From Sedimentisphaerales bacterium (lineage in GTDB: Bacteria; Planctomycetota; Phycisphaerae; Sedimentisphaerales; SG8-4), in NCBI GenBank assembly GCA_016932895.1, contig JAFGCA010000759.1, positions 1 to 62,217 of the forward strand: 62,217 nt of DNA. Direction: 5' to 3'. The notes beneath the pieces are model-generated. The model saw nothing but the letters and a program-made list of their open reading frames with translations. It did no database searches and was not told where the DNA came from. Positions 8,667 through 18,236 of the stretch are shown here, in pieces (within the stretch, counting starts at the first letter, position 1; every line of letters starts with the position of its first letter). A program made the translations under genes and the position numbers.

Positions 8667-10142
8667 CTATTGCTCCGTTCTTGCCGACGACAGCGAAAGA
8701 GTGAAATGCACTTTTCCGGTCTGTGCATCTTTTTTCTGATTTTGCGTGTCCACCACGTCGAAGATGCGCATCTCCTCGAGTCGCTGCTGCCACTGGGAGA
8801 GTGTGGCGAACGAGTCGCACGAGCCCATGACGCGGACGGAGTCCGCGGCGACGAGGACGTCGTCGAGGACCAGGTTGCCCTCAGCCGGGGTGTTTGAGCT
8901 CAGCCGATCCAGCGTGGTGAGGGCCGAGAGCCGTCCCGGTTGGAAAGGCCCCAACAACTCGTATTCATTCTGAAAGGCGTCGAGTTTTTGCTGGAGCTGA
9001 GCCAGGGGGCTGACGATGTTCTTCTCTTCGGGCAAGGTCGTGCGGAAGACATTCTCGATTTCTTGCTTGGCGTGGGCATACTCCTTCTCGAGAAAGGAGA
9101 GTTGGATAAGCAGGCCGGCGAACCAGACGACGGCCGTCACGGCCAGCAGGGCCGCACATACGGCCACCTGTCTTCCGGCGTTCCAGCGCGGGCGCATCCG
9201 CCGGTTGTAGACGGCGAGGAAGTCGACCCGGTCCGTCTGATCCGCCGAGAGCATTCGCAGGGCCAGTCCTTCGGCTACGAATATCGGAAAGTTCGCCTCG
9301 ATTCCGGGCAAGACCTGCACCGCAGCGCAGGGATCGACGACGACGAGCCGGCCTTCGACCTTCTCCTGGATGGCCGCGGCCAGCGGTTCGGCCGTCTCGC
9401 GGGCGCAGGCAAGGTAGATCTGCATTTCCGCGTCGGGATTGGCTCCGAACGCCTTCCTCCAGGTAATCTCCACCTCGCTCTCGATGGTTGCGGCCACCTG
9501 CTCGGCCAGCGACTCATCGTTCGAAATGCCGCGCGTGTGCACGGGGATGTTCCGCACCATCAGGATGTCCAGGTTCTCCAGCACCGTCAGATTGAGGGCC
9601 GATTCATCCACGTAGAGGATCAGGGCGGTGCCTTCGGCGATCTCGGGGTGGTTGTGCGCGACGGTCGCTCGCAAGGCGGTTATCGACGTATCGACGGCCC
9701 CCGGCGGCATCCTGGCCTCCTGGAAAACGCGGAGCTCCTGCTCGAGCGACGCGATGGAGGTTGCGGCAACCTGAACGAAATGGTCTCCCCGGGGCAGGGT
9801 GCGCGTGGAACAGACCTGGACGAGGATGTCCTCGCCGGGGATGGGGAAGTCGTCCTTGAGGATGGAGACCTCCCCGGCGCGCAGCGCCTGCACTCCGGCG
9901 GCGTCCGTTTCCGCTCCGGCGAAGAACATGGCGTGATACGGCAACGACACCACGATGTCGGCATGCCGGTCGAATTCGTGTTCCCCGGGCAGCGCCCGGA
10001 GAATCTCCACCGGCGAATCCGTACTGCGACGGGTCTGCATGCCGAATTCTTTCTCGACGAGAAAGCCGTCGGGCGTTCGCGCGATCTGCACCGCGCGCAG
10101 ATGCGAGGTGCCAATGTCTATGCCAATGCATCTCTTTGCCAT
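8667..10142 (-). CDS. gspL: Type II secretion protein GspL (PilM-PilN fused)
   Basis: The protein has 491 residues. Residues 1-290 start with CIGIDIGTSHLRAVQI, the actin-like ATPase fold of PilM/GspL. A single membrane helix follows at about residues 313-335, then a coiled coil and a periplasmic PilN-like domain. GspL recruits the GspE ATPase to the inner membrane and binds GspM. A single chain containing both PilM-like and PilN-like parts is normal for GspL. The gene is separated by 45 nt from gspK upstream and directly abuts gspM downstream. Confidence 0.83.
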   Translation of the reverse strand: MAKRCIGIDIGTSHLRAVQIARTPDGFLVEKEFGMQTRRSTDSPVEILRALPGEHEFDRHADIVVSLPYHAMFFAGAETDAAGVQALRAGEVSILKDDFPIPGEDILVQVCSTRTLPRGDHFVQVAATSIASLEQELRVFQEARMPPGAVDTSITALRATVAHNHPEIAEGTALILYVDESALNLTVLENLDILMVRNIPVHTRGISNDESLAEQVAATIESEVEITWRKAFGANPDAEMQIYLACARETAEPLAAAIQEKVEGRLVVVDPCAAVQVLPGIEANFPIFVAEGLALRMLSADQTDRVDFLAVYNRRMRPRWNAGRQVAVCAALLAVTAVVWFAGLLIQLSFLEKEYAHAKQEIENVFRTTLPEEKNIVSPLAQLQQKLDAFQNEYELLGPFQPGRLSALTTLDRLSSNTPAEGNLVLDDVLVAADSVRVMGSCDSFATLSQWQQRLEEMRIFDVVDTQNQKKDAQTGKVHFTLSLSSARTEQ

Positions 10143-10187
10143 ACTTTATCTATCGTCCATGGCCGGGCCGAACGAAGCGGCCTTTTG

Positions 10188-11177
10188 CTAAAGTTCTCTA
10201 TATACGACGATATCGACGTTTTGTGCCCGCGTGTTTCTTCGCACGATGGCCTCGATGCGGGTGTTTCTGCCGCCGCTGTCGCCTTGGGCTACAACGCGAA
10301 ACCAGCGATCTTTGGGGTCAACGGTGATGTTGTCCTTGATGCTCTGATAGATGTTATCGGTCATACCAGGCACGTCTCTGAGTTCTGCGATGCTCTGGAA
10401 AGGTCTTCGGGTGCGCCGGTTTACGATCATCTCGACCAGGGCCGGGGCCATCTCTTCGGAAAGGCATTGGAGAACGAGTGGGGGCGCGGCGTTGATATTG
10501 GTTTTGTCGTCGCCCAGGGTCGTCAGCGCGCCTCCAAGGCGGCTCAATGCTTCGGGCGTCATCCCCTTGACCCATCGCATCTCATCAAGAATGTCCACGG
10601 GTGCGTTTCGGCAATGGTACGGCGGCTCGCACGTCTGATAATAGGCGTCCTCGGCGCCGCGGTTGTCATGCTCGACGAAGGGCAGAGAGGTTACCTCGTC
10701 GTCCGCATCGATCCAGTCGATCAGGGCCGCAACGATGCCGTAGTCGATCCGCTCGGCGGTTTTCTCGCGGCGATTCAGCCGGTCGATGAGTCGCAGCAAC
10801 TGGTCGATGCGGGCCCGGCGGAGACGCCCGTCCTTGTCCTTGAGGGAATTGACGTTCAGCAGGCCGTTCTCCTCGGCGATCGTTATCGAACATGAGCCGT
10901 CGGCGACGTCAAATGTGTTCTCCCCCGTCGTGAGTTTGGTCAAGCGGGGATCGGTGTAGAGGTCGTTGGCTTCGGCAATCGTCGCGAGGGCGATATGCAG
11001 ACCGGCGCGGGCGCAGCTCCAGGCCTGCTCGGTCCGGTAGAAGCTGTCCGCCGCCTCGAGTTTCCTGCGCGCCGTGAGGCTAAAGCCGAACAACAACGTC
11101 GATAAGAGCAGAACGGTGGCGAGAACGACAATGAGGACGAAGCCGCCCCGTTCGTGCCTTGCGCTGTTGGGTCTCAT
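10188..11177 (-). CDS. gspK: Type II secretion minor pseudopilin GspK
   Basis: This 329-residue protein opens with RHERGGFVLIVVLATVLLL, a prepilin-type leader with Gly-Gly-Phe instead of the usual Gly-Phe-Thr and without Glu at +5; absence of Glu5 is a hallmark of GspK. The large globular part contains a helix-hairpin-helix-like segment (IAELRDVPGMTDNIYQSI) typical of the family, with TNINAAPPLVL just before it. GspK caps the pseudopilus with GspI and GspJ. Its ATG overlaps the gspJ stop in an ATGA (11174-11177). Confidence 0.9.
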   Translation of the reverse strand: MRPNSARHERGGFVLIVVLATVLLLSTLLFGFSLTARRKLEAADSFYRTEQAWSCARAGLHIALATIAEANDLYTDPRLTKLTTGENTFDVADGSCSITIAEENGLLNVNSLKDKDGRLRRARIDQLLRLIDRLNRREKTAERIDYGIVAALIDWIDADDEVTSLPFVEHDNRGAEDAYYQTCEPPYHCRNAPVDILDEMRWVKGMTPEALSRLGGALTTLGDDKTNINAAPPLVLQCLSEEMAPALVEMIVNRRTRRPFQSIAELRDVPGMTDNIYQSIKDNITVDPKDRWFRVVAQGDSGGRNTRIEAIVRRNTRAQNVDIVVYREL

Positions 11178-11935
11178 AGCCGCCTGCCCTGCCTGATGGT
11201 TGTCACTTTTTCGTTTTCGTCGTGCAGGCGCGACATGACGCCGATGGTAGTGCCGTAGTGGTGCTCGCGCTCGTTTTCATCTGTGATGGTGATTTCGAGC
11301 TTCACGGCACGCGGCAGCCCGTCGTTCTTCTCGTAGTCCCATTCGTCCTGCCACTCCCGGCCGTCGTGAAATGCGAGATCGATGGCGGTGACGTTGTTCA
11401 ACACGGGCTGGACGCGTTCCGCGTCTTCCCAACGGCGGAACACATCCACCGTCTCCTGCGTGCTGATCGACAGGGTTGCGGTGGCTCGGTCGTACAGGTA
11501 CGTGACGCGGGACAGTCCGCGTGGGGCGTCGGGCCCCGCTACGGGCCCGCCGGTGGTGACGAACGAGAGAATCTTGCCCCGGCGGCCCCGAGGATTTCCC
11601 CAGAACCATGGAGAGGGCCCTCTCAGGCGCGTTTCGGCAAGGCCGCTGCGACGGTTCACCGCGGTGGCTGCGATGGGGGTCGTCCCATCCGGGGAGACCG
11701 CCGTCTCGTCATTGGGATCGGACCAGGGGACGTATGCACAGCGAATCTGGCGACCCAGTCGACGCAGCGCGAGACAGGCACGCTCGGAACGGGTCATGCG
11801 GGCCTGGTGTCTGTCCATGGACCGCGTGGTCGCCACGTAGCTGCCGTACACCATCGAGACGATGCCCATGATGATCGTCAACGCCACGAGCATCTCGATC
11901 AACGTGAAACCGGTCCTGGCTCTTCTGTCACTCAT
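11174..11935 (-). CDS. gspJ: Type II secretion minor pseudopilin GspJ
   Basis: I take ATG 11935, where the chain reads MSDRRARTGFTLIEMLVAL, a standard prepilin cleavage site (Gly|Phe-Thr-Leu-Ile-Glu) and helix; the open frame runs 52 codons further upstream but that part has no prepilin features. The mature domain (to residue 253) matches GspJ in length and in its position between I and K. The start overlaps the gspI stop by 8 nt (ATGAGTGA), giving translational coupling. It should be cut by a prepilin peptidase, which is not encoded in this window. Confidence 0.88.
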   Translation of the reverse strand: MSDRRARTGFTLIEMLVALTIIMGIVSMVYGSYVATTRSMDRHQARMTRSERACLALRRLGRQIRCAYVPWSDPNDETAVSPDGTTPIAATAVNRRSGLAETRLRGPSPWFWGNPRGRRGKILSFVTTGGPVAGPDAPRGLSRVTYLYDRATATLSISTQETVDVFRRWEDAERVQPVLNNVTAIDLAFHDGREWQDEWDYEKNDGLPRAVKLEITITDENEREHHYGTTIGVMSRLHDENEKVTTIRQGRRL

Positions 11936-12332
11936 GAATTGCGGTATCCGCCACGTACGTCGCCATTTCCACGCTCTTCTGCCCGGCGCCTTCCTGCCAG
12001 GTGACGCTGACGCGGAGCTGCCGCAGCGCGTCGCCTCTGAGATTTTGCAGTTGCGGCACACTGACGTTCGTGATCTCGGTACGCCAGGCATAGCGGCTTC
12101 CGTTCACGTCGGTGGTGCCTGATTCCGCGGGTGCCTCCTGCGATTGCCAGCAGAGGGCTTCGGTCATTTTGGCGCGGGCCAGCAGCACGGCCTCGGTCCG
12201 GCTCTGCGCGGCGTTGGCCGTCTTGACGCTGAGCAAATGCATGTGGAGCAATCCCACCAGCGCGATGGAGACCACCGCCAGCGCTGCAATGACTTCCACG
12301 AATGTAAATGCCTTGCGTCTTTCGTTCTTCAT
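11928..12332 (-). CDS. gspI: Type II secretion minor pseudopilin GspI
   Basis: The product is 134 residues. RRKAFTFVEVIAALAVVSIAL is the prepilin leader and helix, with Ala|Phe at the cleavage point and Glu at +5. The rest is a short pseudopilin domain of GspI size, and the AEA/AKMTEAL helix region fits this family. GspI nucleates the I-J-K tip complex. It lies 62 nt after gspG and overlaps gspJ. No gspH is present between G and I. Confidence 0.85.
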   Translation of the reverse strand: MKNERRKAFTFVEVIAALAVVSIALVGLLHMHLLSVKTANAAQSRTEAVLLARAKMTEALCWQSQEAPAESGTTDVNGSRYAWRTEITNVSVPQLQNLRGDALRQLRVSVTWQEGAGQKSVEMATYVADTAIHE

Positions 12333-12394
12333 TGAAATCAGCGGGCCGTTCCCGTCTGCCGCGGCATGCGCGACCGTCTGTTTCGTGATCGTCC

Positions 12395-12838
12395 TTAGCT
12401 TTCCAGGTTCCAGCTCTCGACGTCGGCGTCATCCTCGGCGCCCCCGTCTTCGCCGTCTTTTCCGTACGATTCGAGGTCGTAGTCCTTGCTGTGTATCCCG
12501 GGGCTGATATAGACGTATCGACTGCCCCAGGGGTCCACGGGGTCCCGTTCGAGATAGCCGCCGCTGTGGTAGCCTTCAATCCCCGGGTTGGTCACCAGCG
12601 CCGCCAGTCCTTCCGAGGTGGTGGGGAAGCGGCCGGTGTCCGTCTTGAACAGGGCCAGGGCCGACTGGATGTTGCGGATGTCCACCTTGGCTTTCATGCG
12701 ACGCGCCTGTTCGGGCCGGTCGAGAATCTTCGGCATGATGATCGTGGCCAGCAGTCCCAGGATGACTACCACGATCATCAGCTCGATCAGCGTAAAGCCG
12801 CGGGGTCTGCCCGCGTTGTGAATACGTCGAACTTTCAT
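12395..12838 (-). CDS. gspG: Type II secretion major pseudopilin GspG
   Basis: The protein has 147 residues. PRGFTLIELMIVVVILGLLA is a textbook prepilin start, and GRFPTTSEGLAALV with DPWGSRYVYISPG are GspG hallmarks, including the calcium-binding C-terminal loop region, which here continues into an acidic tail (DGEDGGAEDDAD). GspG polymerises into the pseudopilus that pushes substrates through GspD. AAGGA about 10 nt before the ATG serves as the ribosome site. The 199-nt space before it is filled by a palindromic element, unlike the tight spacing in most of the operon. Confidence 0.94.
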   Translation of the reverse strand: MKVRRIHNAGRPRGFTLIELMIVVVILGLLATIIMPKILDRPEQARRMKAKVDIRNIQSALALFKTDTGRFPTTSEGLAALVTNPGIEGYHSGGYLERDPVDPWGSRYVYISPGIHSKDYDLESYGKDGEDGGAEDDADVESWNLES

Positions 12839-12858
12839 GACGCTCTATTCCTTACTGA

Positions 12859-13029
12859 ACTTTTGCAGAATGGAGAGTAGGCTTACTTTAGGGAGGAAAA
12901 ATCCTCTTCGTGATTTTTCCTCCCGAGAACGTACGTGCTTTTCGTATCGGGATATAAGTCCCATCTTCAAGGACATCACACCAACGATTTCCTTGAAGAA
13001 TATAAGCCTAATCTCCATTTTGCAAAACT
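12859..13029. repeat. Palindromic element between gspF and gspG (MITE-like or structured RNA)
   Basis: The outer arms at 12859-12888 and about 12999-13029 are imperfect inverted copies (TTTTGCANAATGGAGA, then TAGGCTTA). Inside are a perfect 13-bp stem, GGGAGGAAAAATC at 12891-12903 against 12912-12924 with an 8-nt loop, and a perfect 9-bp stem, TCTTCAAGG at 12964-12972 against 12991-12999. The DNA is AT-richer than its surroundings and has no supported gene. It could be a miniature inverted-repeat element, or an mRNA structure that sets pseudopilin expression or stability. Confidence 0.7.
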
Positions 13030-13037
13030 CTTGTTCC

Positions 13038-14222
13038 TTACAAAGCCTGATTGATCTCGAATATGGGCAACAGAATCGCCAATACGATGAAGCCGACAAC
13101 GGCGCCCATCACCAGGAGGATCATCGGTTCCAGCAGCGACATGAGCGATTTCACCGTCGTCTCGACCTCCGCGTCGTACATGTCGGCGATGTCCGTCAGC
13201 CCTTGCTCCACGTTGCCGGTCATTTGTCCCGTGGCGATCAGGTGAAAGACGACCGGAGGAAACATGTTGGTGGATTTCACGGCATTGGCGATCGTTTCGC
13301 CCTTGCGAACGAGGTCCCGGACCGTTTCCAGGGCCGTCGCCACCATGTGATTCTGAACGACGCGCTGGGTGATCTCGATGGCGGCGATGACGGGGATGCC
13401 GCTTTTCAACAGAACTCCCAGCGTGCGGGTCAGCCGCGCCACTTCCAACCGAAACAGCAGCGAGCCGAACAACGGCAGTTTCAGCCTGATACGATCGGTC
13501 CACGACTTGCCTTCCCGGGTCTGGCTGAACACGTATACGCCGGCGACCGCCGCAAACAGCAAAGCCAGCAGGACGACGATGTTCGCCTGCGTGAACCCGC
13601 TGACCGTGATGAGCGCCCGGGTGGGCCAGGGCAATTCGCGCTGCATTTCGGTGAACAGTTGGGTGATGCTGGGAACGACGAAAGACAAGAGGAACAGGAC
13701 CACGCCGGCGGCCACCACCGTCATCATGGCGGGATAGGCCAGGGCCGCTTTGACCTTGGCCTGGAGCTGGGCGCGTTTCTCCAGAATCTCCGCCAGCCGG
13801 GACAGCACCTCTTCCAACGTTCCGCTGCTCTCGCCGGCGGAAATCATCCCGACGAAAAGGGGCGAAGAGAAGCCCGGATACCGGCCCATCGCCTTGGCCA
13901 GGCTGCTGCCTTCGTTCACCTCATCGCGAACGCGTTGCATGATGTGGGCGAGCTGCTGGGCGTGATTTCCCAGGAGGTGGTGCTGCGTGCTCTGCGTGGC
14001 CTGCAACTGTTCGGCCAGGGCCGAGAGGGCGGGCACGAGCGGCATGCCCGCGCGCAGCAGGGTCGACAGTTGCCGGACGATGCGACAGAGGTCCTTGGTG
14101 CCCACTCTGCGCGGGATATCGACGTCGTGCTTGCCGGAGGCGGCGCGCGTCTTCGCCGGGCCGCGCGACTGCGTCGGGCCCGTCGTCCAACCCGTCATGG
14201 AATGCGGCTCACCGGCGGGCAT
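13038..14222 (-). CDS. gspF: Type II secretion inner-membrane platform protein GspF
   Basis: The product is 394 residues. It has the duplicated GspF domain: the first copy begins near LCRIVRQLSTLLRAGMPLV and includes SAGESSGTLEEVL, and the second begins LTRTLGVLLKSGIPVIAA and includes ATGQMTGNVEQGL. Membrane helices lie at about residues 165-190, 215-235 and 365-390. GspF is the polytopic core of the assembly platform that couples GspE to pseudopilus growth. Its ATG overlaps the end of gspE by 14 nt, and a GGGAG sequence lies just upstream. Confidence 0.93.
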   Translation of the reverse strand: MPAGEPHSMTGWTTGPTQSRGPAKTRAASGKHDVDIPRRVGTKDLCRIVRQLSTLLRAGMPLVPALSALAEQLQATQSTQHHLLGNHAQQLAHIMQRVRDEVNEGSSLAKAMGRYPGFSSPLFVGMISAGESSGTLEEVLSRLAEILEKRAQLQAKVKAALAYPAMMTVVAAGVVLFLLSFVVPSITQLFTEMQRELPWPTRALITVSGFTQANIVVLLALLFAAVAGVYVFSQTREGKSWTDRIRLKLPLFGSLLFRLEVARLTRTLGVLLKSGIPVIAAIEITQRVVQNHMVATALETVRDLVRKGETIANAVKSTNMFPPVVFHLIATGQMTGNVEQGLTDIADMYDAEVETTVKSLMSLLEPMILLVMGAVVGFIVLAILLPIFEINQAL

Positions 14223-15816
14223 CGGAGGCTCCCTCCTCGTCCGGGCGCAGAGTGTCCTGCGTGACGCGATAGACTTCTTCCAACGTGGTGATTCCTGCCA
14301 GGGCTTTTTGCATGCCGTCCTCCCTCAGACATTTCATGCCTTTACGCACCGCCGTTTGTTTGATTACGTGCGAGCCCCGCTGCTGTGTGATGAGGTTTTT
14401 GATCTCATCGTCGACGAACATGAGCTCGAAGATTCCCTTGCGGCCCCGGTAGCCCGTCTGGAGGCACTGGTCGCAGCCGCGCCCCTTGTGGAACTGCGGG
14501 TAGTCGACTCCCATCCGCCGCAGCTCGCTCGAGAGCGAGGGGTCGTGGCGGTAATCATGAGGCTCTTTACAGCCGGAGCAGATGACCCGCAACAGTCGCT
14601 GGGCCATCACGCCGACGACCGTGGACGAAATGAGGTAGGGCTCGATCCCCATGTCGATGAGCCGGGTGACCGCCGAGGGCGCATCGTTGGTATGGAGGGT
14701 GCTGAGGACAAGATGGCCCGTCAGAGCCGCCTGGATGGCAATCTCGGCCGTTTCGCGATCCCGAATTTCCCCGATCATGATGATGTCGGGGTCCTGCCTG
14801 AGGATATGCCGCAGGCAGTTGGCGAAGGTCAGGTTGATTTTCGGCCGGACCTGCATCTGGCCGATGCCCGACAACTGGTATTCGATGGGATCTTCCACGG
14901 TGAGAATATTCCGCTCTTCGCAGTTGAGCTCGTTCAACGCTGCGTAGAGAGTGGTGGTCTTGCCGCTTCCGGTGGGACCGGTAATCAGGATGATTCCGTG
15001 CGACAGCGTGATCAACTCTCGGAAGGTGTTCAGCGCCTGGACGCCGAAACCGATTTCCTCCAGACCCAGCTCGCCGTGGCCTTTGTCCAGCAGCCGCAGC
15101 ACCACTCTTTCCCCTCCGGCGGTCGGAATCACCGAGACGCGAATGTCGACCAGCTCCTCGCCGATCCGGACTCGACTCTGGCCGTCCTGCGGCAGGCGAT
15201 GCTCGGCGATGTTCAGGTTGGCCATGATTTTCAACCGCGACGAAAGGGAGCTGACCTGTCGTTTGGGCAGCGTCAGTGTGTTGTGCAGAACGCCGTCGAT
15301 ACGAAAGCGGATCGTCACTTCGTTTTCATAGGGTTCGATGTGGATGTCGCTGGCCCGGCTGTGCACGGCCTGAAAGAGGATTTTGTTTACCAGTTTGATC
15401 GCCGGCGCCTTGCTGGCGATATTGAGAAGGTCTTCTGCCTGCGTCTGCACGGCACTGGCGCCGTTGTCCGGACTCTGGGTCGCCCCGCTCGGCGGATCGG
15501 GGCTATAGTAGTTTTCTTCTTCTCCGGCCGCCTGGTAATAGCAGCGGCTGATGGCGTTTTCGATTTCCGCCGGGGCGCACGTCACACGAGGACAGGACCG
15601 GCCCAGAATCCCTACGATCGCATCATAGGCCTCCGTGTTGAGCGGATCGGCCAGCGCGATGGCGATCTCACCGTCCTCCAGGAGGATGGGAATGGCACAC
15701 TGCTTCTTGAGGAACTCCAGCGGCAGTCTTCGCACCACGTCCGGGTTCAACTGCTCGGCGGAGATTCTCTGGAGCTGCCGCTGCCTGGCCTGGTTGGTCA
15801 TGTTTGGGTTCAACAA
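14209..15816 (-). CDS. gspE: Type II secretion ATPase GspE
   Basis: The 535-residue protein carries an N-terminal MshEN-like domain and then the ATPase core: GPTGSGKTTTLYA (Walker A), the Asp-box region ILTVEDPIEYQ, DPDIIMIGEIRDRETAEIA (Walker B) and STLHTNDAPSAVTRL (His box). CSGCKEP and CDQCLQTGYRG supply the two CxxC pairs of the zinc domain. GspE powers pseudopilus assembly from the cytoplasm. I accept a TTG start at 15816 because GAGGAG lies 6 nt upstream; the in-frame ATG five codons later is 18 nt from that site. Confidence 0.95.
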   Translation of the reverse strand: MLNPNMTNQARQRQLQRISAEQLNPDVVRRLPLEFLKKQCAIPILLEDGEIAIALADPLNTEAYDAIVGILGRSCPRVTCAPAEIENAISRCYYQAAGEEENYYSPDPPSGATQSPDNGASAVQTQAEDLLNIASKAPAIKLVNKILFQAVHSRASDIHIEPYENEVTIRFRIDGVLHNTLTLPKRQVSSLSSRLKIMANLNIAEHRLPQDGQSRVRIGEELVDIRVSVIPTAGGERVVLRLLDKGHGELGLEEIGFGVQALNTFRELITLSHGIILITGPTGSGKTTTLYAALNELNCEERNILTVEDPIEYQLSGIGQMQVRPKINLTFANCLRHILRQDPDIIMIGEIRDRETAEIAIQAALTGHLVLSTLHTNDAPSAVTRLIDMGIEPYLISSTVVGVMAQRLLRVICSGCKEPHDYRHDPSLSSELRRMGVDYPQFHKGRGCDQCLQTGYRGRKGIFELMFVDDEIKNLITQQRGSHVIKQTAVRKGMKCLREDGMQKALAGITTLEEVYRVTQDTLRPDEEGASDARR

Positions 15817-15931
15817 GGTCTCCTCGCGAATTCAGAAGAGCAAAACGATTCGTTTTGCCGGACGGCAGGGGCTTTTCCCTGGGACAAGGCCGTTGCCGGC
15901 TTCGTCGCTGCGTCTTCTGACTTTGCGTATC

Positions 15932-18220
15932 TCAGCGGTTTCGCTCCAGAGCGGGAGCCATTTGCTGTCTTTTCTTCTCGGTCATTTCCAATAACTGCTC
16001 CTGGGTCGCCATGACGTGCGGCGTTATGAAGATGAGCAGGTTCGTCTTCTGAGACAAATCTCGTTGTGATCTAAAGAGCGCTCCCACCACCGGCATATCG
16101 CCCACCAGGGGGACCTTTGTCTGGACCTTCGTCGTGTCGTCACGAATGAGGCCGCCGATGACAACGGTGGCCCCGCTGTTCATGGTGACGACCGTCTGGG
16201 CGGTTCGTTTGGCGGTCGTCGGCGTCTCGGGCGACGGGGCCGAGACGTCCTCCAGCAGCTTGGTAAACTCCGTGTCCAGATTCAGCCGAATCAGCCCTCC
16301 CTGGCTGACGTGCGGAGTGATCTCCAGCGTGATGCCGACGTCCTTGTATTCGTAGCTCTGAATGACCGTCGGCGTGATGAAGTCCGTGGTCTCGGTGATT
16401 CTCGACTGGACGACGAAGGCGCGATTCTCGCCCACGACGATCTTGGCCCGACGATGGTTGGAGGTCACGATAAGAGGGGTCGAGAGGATATTTACAGCCG
16501 ACTCTCTCTTCAGGGCCTTGAGGATGGCTCCAATCTGGATGTCGTCGGTGCCTGCTTTCCACGCTCCCACCGACAGGCCTTCGGAGTCTCCACCGAGGAA
16601 GTCGACGCGCGGTCCGAGATTGGTCAGTCCAAAGCCTCGTACGCTATCAGCCACCGCCTCGTCCAGCGTGGCCCAATCCACGCCGATCTCTGTGAGTCCC
16701 TCCTCCGTTACCTCCAGAATCATCATCTCGACCAGTACCTGCTCTCGGATGATATCGAGCTTTTCCACGATCTTGGTAAGCACCTCGAAATCCTGGGGCG
16801 AGGCGACGACGATCAGCGAATTGGTGCTGCCGTCCGCGGTGATTTGCACTTGCTGCGTGGCCTCGACGGCGCCGGTCAATCTCATGCTGGTCAGGGCGGT
16901 CTCCAGGGACGGCGCGACCTCGTTGGCGTCGGCGTTTTTGAGATAGACCACATGGACGTTGTCCGTTCCGGTCGGCCTCTCGATGTCGAGCTGCTCGGCC
17001 AACTGGGCCACGATCTCAGCGTCCTGCGGCGTCGCCACGACGATCAGCGAATTGGTCCTCTCGTCGGGCAGAACCGTGGGTCCCTCGCGCTGGGGTTGGG
17101 CCGTTCGTACGCGTCCGGGCGGTGCGACGGTCGTTTTGGTCTTCTGCAAGATCTGCGCGATGTGTTCGCTGAGCACCTGTGCCGAGGCATGGGTCAGAGG
17201 AAACAGATGCACCGTTTCTCTGGATCCCTCGACGTCCAGGCGCTGGATGATCTGCGCGATGTAATGGATGTTTGCCGAGGTGTCGGTCACCATGACCGAG
17301 TTCGTTCGGGCATAGGTGGCCATCTGACCCCCGGTCGACAGAATTGGCTGGACGATCTGCTTGACCTCGGTGGCGTCGGCATATGCAAGGGGTATGATCT
17401 GCGTTACGAGGGCGTCGTTCCGCGGAATGTAGGCGGGGTCGGCGCCGAAGCGGACGTGCAGGCTGCTCTTGGCGGCGTCGGCCTTGGGGACGATCTTGAC
17501 GGCGTGTTCGGTCGGAACGGCCGCGTAGCCGTGTACGTCCAGAATGGACTGCAAAAATGCGTAGATGTCGCCCAGACGAATGGGCGTGTACGACATCACC
17601 CTGACGGTGCCCTGGACGCTCTCGGCCGGGATGAAGTTGATCCCGGTGATCTCGCCCACCGTCTTTAGAACGTCCCGAACATCCACACCGTCGAAGTTGA
17701 CGGTGATCATCTCATCGGCCATGCCGGGCTCCTGGAGCAACGGCATATTGACGTCGGGGCCTGTCGCAGAGGGAAGCGCCTGCGGAGTGGGGCCGCCAAA
17801 TTCTGCTGCCTGAGTCAGTACGTTTTGCTCCGACGGTGTCCGCTGCGGCTGCGCCGGCGGGGTCTGAGAGATTCGTTTCTCTGTTGTATTCGGGGCGGCC
17901 ATCTGGAAACCCTCACGGCCCCGCGGTCTTGTCGCCACAGGAGCCGTTGTCTCCGGCCGCATCTGTTCCGGCGTCAATTGCGCCCCGCTCGAGGGAGCCG
18001 TCGGTGCGCTTGCGTTTGCCTGTTTCGCACGTCTGGACCGCGAACGCAATTGAACGGGAGAGACTTCATGGCTGCTGACGGGCTTGACTTGTCCGCCACA
18101 ACCTCCGCCGTTCAGCAGCGCCAGGCACAGCATCACGGTCAAGAGGCCCGTCAGCCGTTGGAGCCGGACTCCGCGCATCCTTGCTCGTTGGGTCCCGAGA
18201 AAAAACCGTTTCGTTTTCAA
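15932..18220 (-). CDS. gspD: Type II secretion outer-membrane secretin GspD
   Basis: The protein has 762 residues. A signal peptide ends around Cys42 in a Gly-rich stretch, then about 125 residues are Pro/Thr/Gln-rich and probably disordered. The N0 domain begins near ITVNFDGVDVRDVLKTVGEI, followed by N1-N3 repeats (TNSVMVTDTSANI, TNSLIVVATPQDAEI and TNSLIVVASPQDFEV). The secretin domain ends with VPLVGDMPVVGALFRSQRD and LLIFITPHVM. It forms the outer-membrane gate. The disordered linker between signal and N0 is longer than in standard proteobacterial GspD. Confidence 0.94.
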   Translation of the reverse strand: MKTKRFFLGTQRARMRGVRLQRLTGLLTVMLCLALLNGGGCGGQVKPVSSHEVSPVQLRSRSRRAKQANASAPTAPSSGAQLTPEQMRPETTAPVATRPRGREGFQMAAPNTTEKRISQTPPAQPQRTPSEQNVLTQAAEFGGPTPQALPSATGPDVNMPLLQEPGMADEMITVNFDGVDVRDVLKTVGEITGINFIPAESVQGTVRVMSYTPIRLGDIYAFLQSILDVHGYAAVPTEHAVKIVPKADAAKSSLHVRFGADPAYIPRNDALVTQIIPLAYADATEVKQIVQPILSTGGQMATYARTNSVMVTDTSANIHYIAQIIQRLDVEGSRETVHLFPLTHASAQVLSEHIAQILQKTKTTVAPPGRVRTAQPQREGPTVLPDERTNSLIVVATPQDAEIVAQLAEQLDIERPTGTDNVHVVYLKNADANEVAPSLETALTSMRLTGAVEATQQVQITADGSTNSLIVVASPQDFEVLTKIVEKLDIIREQVLVEMMILEVTEEGLTEIGVDWATLDEAVADSVRGFGLTNLGPRVDFLGGDSEGLSVGAWKAGTDDIQIGAILKALKRESAVNILSTPLIVTSNHRRAKIVVGENRAFVVQSRITETTDFITPTVIQSYEYKDVGITLEITPHVSQGGLIRLNLDTEFTKLLEDVSAPSPETPTTAKRTAQTVVTMNSGATVVIGGLIRDDTTKVQTKVPLVGDMPVVGALFRSQRDLSQKTNLLIFITPHVMATQEQLLEMTEKKRQQMAPALERNR

Positions 18221-18236
18221 GGTTGTCTCCGATATC

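Noticed and set aside
16310..17668. 452-codon plus-strand frame opposite gspD
   Set aside because: It is antisense to a clear secretin, has no family features and has a low-complexity Gly/Asp/Arg composition typical of GC-rich antisense frames.
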